64,000 bases of DNA from Tubiluchus corallicola (Eukaryota > Priapulida > Priapulimorpha > Priapulimorphida > Tubiluchidae), in the NCBI GenBank assembly GCA_030141605.1, contig JAQGDQ010000003.1, positions 2,561,501 through 2,625,500 on the forward strand, in the 5' to 3' direction. Each line of letters starts with the position of its first letter. The first letter of the stretch is position 1. The position numbers and the translations under genes were made by a program. The notes beneath the pieces were generated by a model. The model worked only from the letters and a program-made list of their open reading frames with translations, was not told where the DNA came from and searched no databases. Shown piece by piece: positions 1 to 12,853 of this stretch.

Positions 1-1352
1 ATAAAAAGTGAGGAGGCAGTTTGAACCACCGTTTTATTTGGCAGATGAGTAACGCTTTTCTTCAGTAACACATAATTTTATAAAATGTCAAGACTGAATT
101 GACTAACCGCAGCTGACGAATAACCACTAGGTAGGTAATATATGTAGCTATATTATTAAAAAGACCGCCTGTAATGCTCAATGGGCTACGTCAATCTCTT
201 GTGGTCAACAAGTTGCGTTTAATTTACGCACCTTGCTAGCGCTTTCGGTAACAATCTTACCTCTGAACAAATCCTGTTCAAGTAATTTGCCGTTTGTTCT
301 ACAGCTTGGCGAAATTTTTACATTATAAATGAATTTCATTTCTGTCAGCGTAGATTAGTTTTCAGAAATTTACTGACAATAAAGTGAAGCCAAGCGTTCA
401 GTAAAACTGAGTTTATCTAAGTGATATTACTGCAGGTTGCCATGAGTTGAAACACAGTTGATGAAAATGCTGTTTCACTATGTTGAGGGAAGCAATAATT
501 ACAAATTCTAGAGAAAGGTGGTCAAATAGGTTTTTTATATGATTTCTGCTGATATTTTGTCATCAATGTTCTATTTCTTTCTACTGAAAAGGAAAACGAC
601 TTCTGAGTCAGTCATTAATGTTCGTGTGTATGGCTTCATTATAATATTCTCTTACGCCGCTAAAGGTGCTTACAATTATTTTGTGCTTTCAGGCAGCTAT
701 TAGGCAATGACTGTGTTGAGAGCTTGAGACATGCACATTGCATCAATACACAATTCATCAGATCCTGTAACATGACAAATTGTAATATCACATATAGCCT
801 GTGGCAAGCTTTTTATTTATTTCAGATTGCTGAAAATGGCTGGCAGCTATATGGGATGATTTCTTTTCACAGTTATAAACAAAAACGCCTACGCTAATAC
901 GCTTACAACGAAAATGCCCAGGCGTTGGCAGCTACTAATCTCGACATCGAGACTGCGTAGTTGCATACCGAAGTAAATCACTCGGCTACCCAACCCAACT
1001 ATAACGATATTTAAGAAGAACACCAGTAGCAGCAACAACGTCAGCTACAGCAACAGTAATGCTGTTATGGTGACAAAAGTGAAGCTGCGCCACCTATCCC
1101 TACTCCAACGTTCTCAACAATTGAAAACATTGATAAACATACAAGACGCGCAAATTCTAAGGGGTTAAAAATTTCTAGCCGCGGTAATGAAAAATAAAAC
1201 ATAATTACTATTAATAAGCATTAAGCATATGGTACATCTCAGTATAAAAATGTGTTATAATGACACAATGAAATATGGTAATAATACAATCGTAATGGTA
1301 GTGGCGATGACATTCATAACAATGATGATGGCAACTGAGACGCTGTTACAGC

Positions 1353-1478
1353 ATGCCGACAGATCAGGCTTTTGCTTTCTACGCAAGATTTCAAGAAAAT
1401 CTTTCTCCTGAATTCAGTGGAAACGTAATCCATGAGGTCGATCATTTAGCTCTTTGCCCAGTCGCCCGTTTGCTAAAG
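1353..1478 (+). CDS. Possible unrecognised exon (weak)
   Basis: An open frame of 42 codons begins at an ATG just after a possible acceptor (CTGTTACAG, ending at 1351) and ends at a good donor (CTAAAG, then GTAAAC from 1479). The translation starts MPTDQAFAFYARFQ and ends CPVARLLK. Its mixed composition is more coding-like than the surrounding hydrophobic chance frames. I do not recognise the protein, and no partner exon was found nearby. It may be a chance frame; confidence is low. Confidence 0.2.
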
Positions 1479-2387
1479 GTAAACATCTTCGTCTCCGCTC
1501 GACCTTTCGATTAAGTAATATGAAGGCACTAAAGACGTTTTTGATCTACCCTTGTTAGTTTCTCAGACGGCAAGAGCCGCTAAAATGATATTTTTTACCA
1601 CCTTTCTTCATGTTATATTCTTCGTGTAGAAATCTTATACTCTAAGTTACCTATTGTAATGAGATGTAACAGATTTTATTACAAATAAAGTTTTCAGTGG
1701 TTTTCAAATAAGCTAATCTATTGTTTAATGACTGTTTGGATTTCGTAAAAATATTTTGTAATAACTAAATATTCTAGTCCTACACGTTTCACTGATTATA
1801 AACTCAGTTAATAGCTACTTGTTACATGTTGTATCATAGATCTGTTAACTAAGCGATAGATGTGTTGAAAGAAACCCAGCCTCGATAGGAAGTAACACAT
1901 CAGTGGTTATTGTTGAGAAAGTACTGTGATGTTTTATTGGAGCATTATTGTTTCAGACTGATAGAAACAGTTACAATATTTTTAAACATTAACTGTTGAG
2001 TTAGTAGTTTTAATACAACTAAGCCATTTAAGTATTATTCAACATGGCGCACTATATGATCGACAATTAAGCCCTATGGCTTCAAGAAGCTCTGTCACCG
2101 ATAATCAGTACGGTTAACGTACGCTGGCAGTCAGATTAGCTTCCCCAAGAAATGCAAATATGGGGTCATTTCCGCTATAATCCACGCTACGCTTTTAATA
2201 GAATCTATTTATAACTCATGACTGGACTTCGATCGAGGTAAATGCATTTTCTGTGATGGCAGTATAGTGCTCAATCCGTCAGCTTTGATTAGTACTCATA
2301 TAATCAGCAGCAAATCGCAGTGACTTAGCAGTCAACTTGCGGCGCATTGTGGACATCTAATTGGAATATACATGTATTTATACTCAC

Positions 2388-2497
2388 GGCTGAGAGGCTG
2401 TCAGCTTCTACAAAATTACCATAATCTTCATTCGCCTTGCGTTTTCTAACGTTAGCAATGACTTTAATGTCACATCCAGATGGCAATGATCTACCTA
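2388..2497 (-). CDS. Possible unrecognised internal exon (weak)
   Basis: On the minus strand a 110-nt open stretch is bounded by a strong acceptor (TTTGTCTGCAG, then exon from 2497) and a strong donor (GCC at the exon end, then GTGAGT from 2387). Two bases then 36 codons read GRSLPSGCDIKV...RKRKANEDYGNF...DSLSA. The basic KRK run could be a nuclear-localisation-like patch. No homologue is recognised and no neighbouring exon was found within the first 2.4 kb. A 109-codon frame on the plus strand (2480-2809) partly overlaps it and carries a similar KSRKRKSED run. At most one of the two is likely to be real. Confidence 0.25.
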
Positions 2498-5400
2498 CTG
2501 CAGACAAAACTCGGAACAACAAGAAACAGTAATGATGAACAGCGAAGCCATATGCCTGCCAAGGCATATTCAAGCTGCATTACAGGATATAGGAAAAATA
2601 GGGGAGAGCAGTATTTCTTAACTGAGATGTTTGGTATTAACACGCTTAAAATTAAAAGTAGAAAACGAAAATCAGAAGATAGCAATAATAAAACTATTTC
2701 TCTTGAAAAAATGACGACTTTTTCGGCAATTATAAAGCAAAGCTATCGAGCGAAATCGCATTACGATATCATTCGTGATTTATGGGTTAATATAATTCAT
2801 TTTGTCTGAGGAACTTATTTCGTTTTGAACAATCTCAAACTGTCGCTCAGGCGAAAAATTACATGCAGATGTCTGCATTAATTTATTCAAGTTCTTCAAG
2901 ATAACAGGCATACACACGTACAGAAATAAAAGGTAGGGCGGTAAGACGTTTAGTGATTGTATATGATTAGACCAATAATTTACAGAATACAAGTTGGAGT
3001 AGGAACATCCGACAAAATGAACTTGCACTGCTTCAGACAGGTGATTTTAGGAATGATTTGGGCTTGAAATGTTGCTTCAATATTTTCTTTTTTCGTTTTT
3101 TTTCTGGCATTTCTCTGGGTACACAAATACTTTTAAAAACACAGACCTGGTAATCTACAAATTGTGAATTAACAACCATTTGAGTGTCAGATTTAAACTT
3201 CACGTTACTTCAATGTAAAATTTACAACAACACCAATATTATATTATAATGCATTAAATGAAATTGTAATTTCACAAACCAATGAACGCACTAAGTTTCA
3301 GATTCGCAGACTTGACAGACGCTTACAGATAAATACTTAAAACAGATCTTGCCTGTATACAGAAGACTATTTTAACCACTTGGAAATGACCAATAAATCA
3401 TTCTTGGAAAAAAACTAGCAATGGCCAATAAGGGCTAAAGACGTAACAATGTAATCACCTTTCATAAACAATAACAAGTAGTAATTGATCATGCATTTGC
3501 ATGTTTAGCCTTGAGCTTGACCTAAATCATTTGGGGGTTTAACAATCAAGCTTCTGTCTGATAAAGGTTAGCAAGACACAACATCTTTAGAACTTACGTG
3601 AGACACGCACATGGTACATTCATAATGCATACCAAGTTGATCTTGCTTCCTTAAATTGTTTTCTGGTCTTACTAAAATCAGAAAATTCAGCAAGAACATT
3701 TTTCACTGAAGATAAAGGTTAAGATACTAGTCAACCATACGAGACGTTAACTTAACGTCAGTGTAGAGATCTACTGAAATTGCCCAATAAAGGCTGAGAA
3801 AGGTACGAATGTCTTTTCCCACGCAGTATCACAAAGGTACAGAGCGTCGTCCGAATAGACACACAATCTCGAAATTACGACTAATGGCAAATTAAAATGT
3901 AACATAAAGTTTATTTAATGTTGAAAGCCTTCAATTATTACTAATGGGTATGTTTATTATTTAACCTGTTTACCATCCATTGGGGCTTCTATATATAGGA
4001 AAGTGTCTATTAATTTCTCAGTGGTATAAAGTTAATCATTTATGGAAGGCAGTGGCAAGTAGATCTTGGGCAGAATGTTGCGATAATCAATTTGTCAAGT
4101 ATAGCTTATAAATATTAAATTATTCAGTAAGGTCAAATTATCAGACGGTATTGCATCCATTAATTTTCACCACTCCATAATTTATATGGACGAATTGGTA
4201 CAAATTATGTTTCGTACTAGGCAATCAAATCTTTTATCTTTTTAAATATGTACTTCTATTGGTTTTTATGCCTCTGTGTATTGTGTTTTTTAATTATCTG
4301 TCTTGTGTGTTTATGTCTTGTGGCTGTGTGTGTGTGTGTATGTATGTAAACACTTTAGTAGTTTCTATTGTAATTTTGTAGTATGGCTTGAGTAATTTTT
4401 TGTATAACGCCATGTACTTTTAAATGTATGGTATAAATTTAAAATAATAAAAAAATAGAAGAGGTAATTTAGATATACGAGCCGGCTTAGTGTCTCATCT
4501 TACGGGATTACCTTTGGCACTGATCCCGGTCTTACCACACTTAGCCACAATTGGTGTCCTTGCACAGTGTCAAACTGTGCAAAAAATAGAATAAAATAAA
4601 GCTCTAGTTGATATACCACAGATGCACGGAACAAAATAGCGTCTATTAAATTTCTCAACTGACACAGTCTAATAATTACAGATCACATAAGTTGATATGC
4701 ACGTTTCTGCTATGCAATTCAAATTTCGACGGAATACAAGTGGTGTCTTTTTCAATAGCAATGCCACAGTTACTCGACATTAATTATGTAACAATAACCT
4801 GTAAAAGCCTGTTATTATGTATTATTCTTCTTATTATTATTATGTTATTATTATTATGTCACAATAACCTGTAGTAGACTGCAAGCTACTGCAGTAGTAC
4901 ACTGCAAGTTATTCCATTCGGAAAACAGGACCCAATTTCAAATCATAACTGAGAACAATGTACCCTATAAAATAATTAACCTAGTGGGGAATATAAATAT
5001 CTCAATTTATAAATATGGAAAGGGAACGTACTATTTTTACAAGAATGAGTTAACGTGGAAAAATTACTGCTATCGAAACATAATTTTGAGTTCACGCAAC
5101 TAGTTCTTCGCTGTTACATTCGTTTCGCCATTTGCTAGTTAGATGGGCGCTAGCGTCTGCATCTCGGAGACACGTTCGAGAGCTCATGCATGATCACAGC
5201 GGTCAATTTTAACTTTGAATTTTAAACTTAAAATTTGTCAAGTTTTTGTATAGCAACTGAATGTGGACATTAACACTGAATTTCAATATTCCCTTTCGCA
5301 AACACGTGCAACACGCTCATGAAATGTTTGTGTTATTGAAAGTTATGTCAGTTGTGATGTCATCATTAACTGAGCTCCACTGCCGCTAAATAAGTTTTTA

Positions 5401-8066
5401 ACCTATTATTTCATTAACAGATGCTTTTGCATTATACTGGGTGCTAAAATGTATACTTTTTACCATTTCTTCTTCCAAATGGACTAGTATGTAAAAAATC
5501 AGCTTGTTTTCCTTTAACGTCGTCACACAATGCTTTACCGAAACAATTTTCTGTCAGCTTACACTCATAGACGAATAGGTGGGATACATCAAACAGAAGT
5601 AACAGAACTATAGATACTCAAGGCTATACGCTTGCTAGGGGTTATAACAGGTTATACATATTATTGCTCGAAATTGCCGTGCTATAAAGTACACAGAGCT
5701 TCACACACCAATGGATTTTATTTTACTCTCCCGGAAAACAAACCATTATGTTATTAGTTACCGATTTAACAACGCCCTGAAGTATAGGTCCACACAATAG
5801 TGCCTCATCATCACACTATTCAATAGTTTCTACGAAACCTGGTAATTTGATAAACTGCGCAGTTAACGATGGCAGTAAGCAACAAGCTTGGGAAAGCCGT
5901 AAAAATATTTTTGTAATCTGACTTTAGTACTTACATTTTAAACCTAAGAATTAGTAAATTGTTTAAATGAGTTAAGTAAGTACAAATATATGCTTGACAG
6001 CTATATTTATAAAATTTCATGGGCGTTCATGCGTTACGCATATTACAGGAACGAGGAATCGGATTTATTTCTTGATAAGAAGGCAGCATTGAAGCCTTGC
6101 ACTAAGCAAAAAATTCCACTGGCCTTTTTGCAAATCGCGTTAGCAGAAATAATGCAAAAATCTAGTTGTTTTTACAGGATTGGGTGCTCTTACAAGATTA
6201 AAGAGAAAACTTGCTAGACACTCACTCACTATTGACCGTAAATAATGCCTGTGAATGGGTTTGGAACTTTCTTAAATTACACATTTCTAAAAACGTCGTC
6301 CTGTATTCAATTTTTAAAAATATTTTTAGAGATCAGCTGTACTCACTTTTTAAGGTACATTAAGCATATTAAACAACGAACCGCACACCACATGTCATTT
6401 CAAGTTAAAAGTTGAAAACTCCAAGTCAAGATTTTGAGCAGCAACGTGCCTTTAATGATACGAATAGCCTGAAAGTAGTATGGTAGTTGAAATTGCGCAG
6501 AAACGATTTTTCAGACGTCATCTATCCATTTTTCAACTAGGTCCAACATTGGCCAACTTCGATCGCTAAGCACAATGACTTCTCAGAAGAAAATCCCCCT
6601 CCCCCGTGTTTTCCTGCTGCAGAAGAATAATCGCTCTATACAGGCATTAATATTGTATTAACATGTACTGCTTTGTAGTTCTATAAAACGCGATATGCCC
6701 CACTTTCCCCTCAGAGTCCTGGCTTGTTCCAAAACTGTTGCTAATCAAATCAGCTGCTGCCGATGAAATTTCGAATAGTTATATGCTGATGATCTTGTTG
6801 CAAATCACATTATACGCGCTATGAACTGCCTGGAAAAACTGATAACGAGCAAATAAATCTGATAAATAAGGAACCAAGTGTTGACAATATTTGCGAAAAC
6901 CAAGCACTGCTCAGCTGCCTAATAAAGACAGACTATAATGTCTAATGCAATAAGCATACAATCCTTTGAATGAAAACTAGTTAATAAGATATTGAGACAT
7001 TGATTCCAGCATTCTTTATTTATGCAAACCCACAATTGCTTTCCTGCATTACAAGATACAGGAAAGTATTTGAATTGCACAGGCAAGGATGGAAATCTGT
7101 AAAGCAAAGCGTATAAAATTTTAATAATGCTCAAGTTAAAATTTACTGAAAGGCAGCATAGAAATGGTGATTTATTTTGATGAGTAAAAGTACAGTTGAA
7201 CAATCTGGCTTTCTACACTATTAAATTGATTATAGTTTCTTCGCCAATTATTATTCTGCAGTAAGTTATAATATTTATTTACAAGTTTATGCGAATTATT
7301 TCAGAAAATTACTGATTCTTCGTTTGACAAAAATATCAATGTATTATTCTTCCTTAGTCTAGTTCCATAGGTACAGAACAGTATAGCTATGTCCTTCTTT
7401 CTATATACGTAGTAATATTTCGATGTAATTTCAAATTACATAGTAAATATATTGAAAAAAACAATATAGCGATGTTGCTCAAATTACTTAGTACGCATAT
7501 CGAAAGAAATGAAGTGGCTGTGTCGCTCAAATTGGGCACAGCATTTATGTTGAAAGAACGACATTGCCGTGGGAGTAGTGTAGGTGGGTTTATTGAGAAC
7601 AAGCATATGATATAGCTGCTAGGCCGCAGGTGGTTGGTGCATATTTGTGGACTCCAAATCATGAATTATTTAATTACACAGGTGATCCAGGTTCATCCGA
7701 TAATAATATCAATATATTAATTTTACTGTGGCTTTTAGTTGAATTTGAGTTGGGTTTCTAGATGTTGTTTAAGGTAAACAGAATTCATGACATATGTGAT
7801 AGTCGGTTTTCATTTTTATTTTACCTTCTACAATTCAGCAATTAAAATGCTTAAATAATTATTAAAGAAGAATTTTTGCAATAACAAAAATTTCAATTAT
7901 TAAAGAGCTGTCATAAAGGCTTTATGATAAATTCGGGCATGTAGACTGTGTATTTTTCACTAAAAGCATTATTTTATCGAAGACTGAAACCTGCTATTTT
8001 GTTAGCGCCAATTCCACGCTCAACCCTCATAGAAATAATAATAACGAACAATTCAGCTGTTGAAAA

Positions 8067-8282
8067 TTGCAGAAACTTAATCTGCTTTTCTTGCTGTTAA
8101 TTTCCTTGTTGAGTACACCTACAGCTAATGGAAGAATTGATATTTATTTGGCATCAAGTAATTACAGCTGCGTATCCATTACGCTGTTTGGAACACGTAA
8201 CGAAAACAGAAAATGGCAAGCGGTACAAATTTGCTCACTTGTTTCAATCGGCATGCCCTTAATAACCATAATGAAAAACTAA
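8067..8282 (+). CDS. Short ORF with signal-peptide-like N-terminus (weak)
   Basis: A 71-codon frame opens MQKLNLLFLLLISLLST, followed by PTANG. This is a textbook signal-peptide layout: one basic residue, a leucine-rich core and small residues at a possible cleavage point near residue 22. The following 49 residues include two cysteines and one possible N-glycosylation site (NYS). No family is recognised. Hydrophobic frames arise easily in AT-rich DNA, so this may be chance or a first exon. Confidence 0.15.
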   Translation: MQKLNLLFLLLISLLSTPTANGRIDIYLASSNYSCVSITLFGTRNENRKWQAVQICSLVSIGMPLITIMKN

Positions 8283-8723
8283 TAAACATAAAACTAACAA
8301 AAAATGTTTAATTTTCCGCGAGTTGCAGCTTTGCTGTGTAATGCCTTTTTTCTGCAGCTGTTCACCACCCAGCTGCAATCCGTTGTCTTGCTGACAGGTT
8401 CCTCTGGCAGCTGCAGCTTTCAAACCTCACAACATTAAGATAATCCGTTAAGTTGTCCAAATAGAATGTGCAGCTCGGTCATAAAGGTTAGAAAAGCCTG
8501 TTTACTGAGGCAAAGCAAATAACTGTGTGGAGAATTTAAACAGTGTCAAATCCTCTGGCTAAGACAAAACCACCGATCCGGTTCAGGTTAGATGAATTTG
8601 CAATGACAACTTCTTTAACAATTTCCTGCGAGTTTCGTAAAGAATTTCAAGTTAGCGCTAGCGAATTTTGTAAACATTTTTCCATCTTTGTGTCCAGTCT
8701 AGATCAATAGGTTGTTGTATTTT

Positions 8724-8957
8724 CAGGCCCGATGAGAAAGGTGGGCAGGGGGTGCCAGTGCCCCAGAGCCCGGGTGTCTAGTGGCCGGAGAAGATTAATG
8801 ACGCAACCAAGGTTCTATATAAGTAGAACTGCTAAAGCTTTTTTGCTTCATAAAGTTATCTACATGGATTAACCATTTCTGTGTTTAGTTCTGTGTAATG
8901 TTTTGCCACCTGAAGTGGGGCTGCCCCGGGGCTCAAAATGCCTCTTGACAACCCTGT
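8724..8957. mobile_element. GC-rich repeat, possibly a short non-autonomous hAT-like element
   Basis: The interval stands out for GC content. The left end starts CAGGCCCGATGAGAAAGG and runs into a G/C-rich stretch. The right end, read on the minus strand, starts CAGGGTTGTCAAGAGGC and runs into GCCCCGGGGCAGCCCC. Ends beginning CAGG/CAGGG with G/C-rich subterminal blocks are usual for hAT-family miniature elements. I could not find a convincing 8-bp target-site duplication and the two ends align only loosely, so the family is tentative. Confidence 0.3.
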
Positions 8958-11900
8958 ATGTGTGTGGGATCGCCTACTTTTACGCTTATCCAAGAAAACA
9001 CGGGGCGCGTTTTGTGCTTATGTAATTTGCTCGTGACAGACTTGGTGTGCAGCTTAGAATTTCTGAATTCCACGACTGCATATCAAAACATGTGATTAAT
9101 TTGTGTGAAGAAAAATGTTACTCCGTATTAAGACTTTTTCCGAGAGGTTTCTAGTGTACTGCATTGAATTTAAAGATTTATGTTCTTCTTGCTATTCCCG
9201 ACGCACTTATTTACTGCTTGTTAACCTTACGGCGATGACTTCAGTTCCACTTTTACGCTATAACTAATAACAATTTTCTGCTTTTGGAAATTCATTGAAA
9301 TAAACAGAATAATGCAATGCTACATTGCTAAATTAACAGTGCTAAGTGGATGCCTAACTTCTACTTACACATGGCTGACATGCCTAGCTGCGGTACCTGC
9401 CGTTACTACCGGTTATACCGTTAGACCAACTTACAGTATTAGATCGTATTTTGCAAAGTATTAAATTCGTAATTTAGTCAACGAGACAAGCTGCGGCAAC
9501 GCTACACAGCGGTGATACCTAAGACTATTCTGATGATGATGATGCGTTATTGTCTGAACTACACTATATTACTTGAACAGCGCAAAGAATGATTTCAAAA
9601 TTACTAAAAGTGACTTCAAAAGTACTGAAGTGCAAAAAGTGATTTCAAAGATGCAAAAAGTGATTTGAAAAGTGCAAAAGGTGAAATCAAAAATTCACCA
9701 CAAATGTATCAATGCACCAATAACTGTCGTTGTTGTCCACTTTCTCTTATTCCTGTATTGTTATCATCATCGTCATCGTCACCGTTGCTGTCGCCAATAT
9801 TGTCATTCTGTAAATTTAACAGAATTTATGCACAGAAGTAAGCACTTCCCTACAATACTTCACACACGTACGCACAAGAGCATTTCAGCATATGAATATG
9901 GGGAACAAACGCAACGGCAACAGCAACGCCGGAAACTGAGTGACTATGGTGGCCAAGGTACAGAGACAAGTGCTACAAAGGCATGGCTGTAGTTGCAATA
10001 CCATCGGTAATGGCAACGGGAATGGTAGACGGTGACAACAACGTCTATAAAAATTACCCAGCCCATACAGAATGGGAGACATAAAGTAACATCATAAATG
10101 TTATGCTGAACGCATGGATAAACGAGAAGACACAGGGTTTTAGCTTGGATGTATGAACAACAACACAACACAGTTAATAAAGACCGCCTACAAAGAGTCT
10201 TTGCTGGCTAGTGTTAATGAAGTATCAGGATGAAATGTTGTTGCTGTTTATTCAGGTTCAGCTATATTTGATACAGAATATCATAATGTTTACCTACACT
10301 TTTAATGTGGTGGCTGCATCAGCTGCCTCATATATTATATATAGATGAGACAATATTATATATGAGCCGATATTTACCATAACTGTAGATAGCAACAGGA
10401 CACCTGTTAAAGCTGAAAAGCTTTCTTTTATCTATCAAAGAATGATAGATCATATCTAATATGAGCGATAGAAATGATAGAGTCATATCTAACATATGAC
10501 ATCACGTGTTTTACGCAATATTATGCCATAGAGCAGGAGTTTACAGTAGGAGTGGCGCCAGCTAAAATAAAATTTTATTAAATTGATAGATGCCCCTCGT
10601 TGAATCTGTTTGGGGTAAAAATGCTCGCGAGCTAAAGCATTACTATCTGCTATGTGACTTGGGCATCTTGAGTAAAATTAAATACTTTTGAAGCCAGAAC
10701 AAGTAATTTGTCCGAATAGCACAGTGGTAGCAGTTTTGCCGAAATTTCCAGCGTCTAAAAATCTCACACTTGAAAAACTTTCTAAGAAGTCTCCGAAGGG
10801 CAACGTTGAGAAAAATTATGAACTCGTGGCCACGAATTACTAATCCGTGCGCACCAAATACTAAATCAGCTACTGTAGCAGTTGTTATTCAAGATTAACG
10901 AATGACAACTGCTGTAAGTAGCAACTTTATAAAAAGTTGAGTTTAACTAGACAGTGAGACTAACCAGAGTGCAGGACGCTCGTGACTAATTAATATCACT
11001 TGCCTATCCAGAGTCCAATGTTGTCTACCCTGCTACCCCCTGTTAAAACTTTGCCCTGTTTTCACATTTTGGCTTCTAGCTGGTCGTTAAACAATTTGAG
11101 CTGAGGCCTACACCAGGTTTCTGACATGCAAATTTCATGATTCTATGTATTATAGTTTGAGTTACGCAGTGTTAATGCTTTTCGTCGCTATGTGGGAGCC
11201 TTAAGGAATCCCAACTTTTTTTAAAGTCAAAGTATACACCTACCCGAAAAAAATGAATTTAACTCAAAGCCCTGGAGAAGTTGAATGACAAATGAAAAAG
11301 TGTGTCCAGTGTGCAAGGCCCTTTGGCCCAGGCCACTATTCAAGGCCCTTACCACAAGGCCTAAGTCGAAAGTTTCGTGACTCTATGGTTACTACAGTTT
11401 TAGAGTGGTTGTTAAATGTTATTACTCGAACTGTCCGGACTGTCCTGGATGCCCTTGATACTTTGAGCGAAATTACTGTACAGAATAAAACCCTAATTTT
11501 CACATTGGCTCCTGTTTCAGACCCTTAAAAATCCCAGTCTTTTAAAACCCCAGCTACACCACACGTTTTGGCGAAAAATCTAGTAAACCCTTTTTTGGGT
11601 AATCAAAGTGATCGTGATGAAGCAGACGGCGACGATGATGGTGATTCGCCGTGATTATGACTTAGATGAACGACAGCTTAATCAACAATTCATTTCAATG
11701 ACATTTTAAACTTAGCTACATCACAGTTAAAATGGTGATGCATAAGCGCCAAAGTTTGATCTGTGGCCGAATCAAACGCAACAAACATTTTTATAATTTT
11801 ACTTTAATAGTATTACAATAAATCCAGAATTTTTATAAATCCTCTATTTGCATTTCGTTACTTTTCGAAAAGGTTGCCTTAGACAGAAATAAGTGAACTT

Positions 11901-12018
11901 CCCTTCATGGCTTTTAGGGCCTAACAAACGAGAGATCAAACAAGCAAGCAAACAAATGCCCATAATGTAGGAATGAATGAATAATAGATTAAGCATTTGT
12001 TTAACCACAGTTTTTTAA

Positions 12019-12228
12019 TTATGCTCTGAGTACTCCTTTTAGAATATTCAAGTGAATTAGGCCAAGAAAGCAAAAGATAACGAGGTTTTTATCCAAAAAA
12101 TCAACGTCGAAATAGCCATCATCTCTTATTTTGCTAAATCTCGACGCAAAAATGTTGAAAATCACAAGTAACGTAGTTTTCTGTCCCTTTACCTGCCCTA
12201 ACAATAGTTGGACAACCTTCAAGTTCAC
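12019..12228 (-). pseudogene. Integrase-core transposase relic, C-terminal part
   Basis: A 69-codon minus-strand frame contains FASRFSKIRDDGYFD, then FLDKN and FCFLGLIHLNILKGV. This matches the order of features C-terminal to the DDE core in IS3EU-like proteins (F--L-D-G-F, then a conserved FCF--LIQ-DL helix). It belongs to the same dead gene as the piece at 12594-12388. The missing sequence between them includes most of the catalytic core. Confidence 0.55.
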
Positions 12229-12387
12229 TTACTGCTTCCATATAATAACACGTAGGTCACTGCTGGCATTGTAAGCTTTCACTCAGATAATTTTTCTGGA
12301 AAACCATCTATACATCCATTTATACAAATGCCGTACAGCTTTAATTTGTCATACGAGTCCATATGCCACATGTAATTGGGACGTTCA

Positions 12388-12594
12388 TTAAAATAGCTGC
12401 GTCTCTTCAACCGCTTTGATTGTCGACTTTCGGGGCGTTTTCTGGTCAAGCATTTTCAGAAGAATCCGAAAGTCCTCTTTCTTCACGTTTAACCCGTTTT
12501 CAGTACATTTTTGGTACATCCATCTAAATCTGTTCAATAAGCCTGATCTTAAAAGCTGGTCTCTCACAAACAAAATAACCTTGTGCAAGTTCAT
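12388..12594 (-). pseudogene. Integrase-core transposase relic, N-terminal part
   Basis: A 68-codon minus-strand frame contains RFRWMYQKC followed by GLNVKKEDFRILLKMLD. The pattern (aromatic-R-x-M-x-x-KC...GL-V--ED-R-LL--LD) is what I recall for the N-terminal DNA-binding region of animal IS3EU/integrase catalytic domain proteins. After LDQ the frame degenerates and then stops, before any catalytic D, D or E is met. It lies just inside the right inverted repeat of the 10.79-12.85 kb element. Confidence 0.6.
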
Positions 12595-12853
12595 GTAATT
12601 TTTATGCCGTACAACCCCATTTGTCTTTAAAAATCTTTTGAGATTCCTTGAACTTACTACAATTCCACGATGTCTACTTAAAGTAAAACAATATCCTTGT
12701 TGAAAAGTCCCAGATTAAAATGAAACTTGATTAGTTCGCTTCTTTCTGCCATAACGCCGTTTCAGTAATTACGTGATGTAATTCCATGCACATGATGTAA
12801 TAATTCGTGGCCTCGAATTAATAATTTTTCTCAACGTGGCCCTTCGGGGCTCC

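Larger units (their letters stand above)
1..10786. other. Gene-poor intergenic DNA with scattered repeats
   Basis: No confidently recognisable gene. Open frames are short and look like AT-rich chance frames. The stretch holds two splice-bounded exon candidates (1353-1478 plus; 2497-2388 minus), a GC-richer block at 4485-4600 ending in a 9-bp hairpin (TTGCACAGT at 4560-4568 pairing with ACTGTGCAA at 4574-4582), a short TG run near 4326-4340, a GC-rich repeat at about 8724-8957, degenerate tandem copies of a GCAAAAAGTGATTTCAAAG-like unit at 9590-9690, and a direct repeat of about 32 bp at 10441-10500 (AATGATAGA...TCATATCTAA twice). The rest shows nothing I can name. Confidence 0.6.
10787..12853 (-). 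mobile_element. Decayed DNA transposon with terminal inverted repeats, IS3EU/integrase-core type
   Basis: Inverted repeats at 10790-10842 and 12850-12798 match at about 46 of 53 positions by my hand count, with their outer ends facing away from each other. Inside, on the minus strand, two open pieces resemble parts of the animal integrase-core proteins encoded by IS3EU-type elements. The first (12594-12388) has RFRWMYQKC...GLNVKKED...LLKMLD, which fits the N-terminal helix-turn-helix region. The second (12228-12019) has RDDGYFD...FLDKN...FCFLGLIHLNIL, which fits the C-terminal region. About 290 nt separates them where roughly 500 nt of DDE core would be expected, so the catalytic core is shortened and the element cannot be autonomous. 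Both repeats contain or nearly contain the palindrome TCGTGGCCACGA (exact at 10824-10835). No clear target-site duplication was seen. Confidence 0.65.

Noticed and set aside
10697-10760. tRNA-like stretch TCCGAATAGCACAGTGGTAGC
   Set aside because: Only an A-box-like piece; no B-box or pairing arms found at the right distance.
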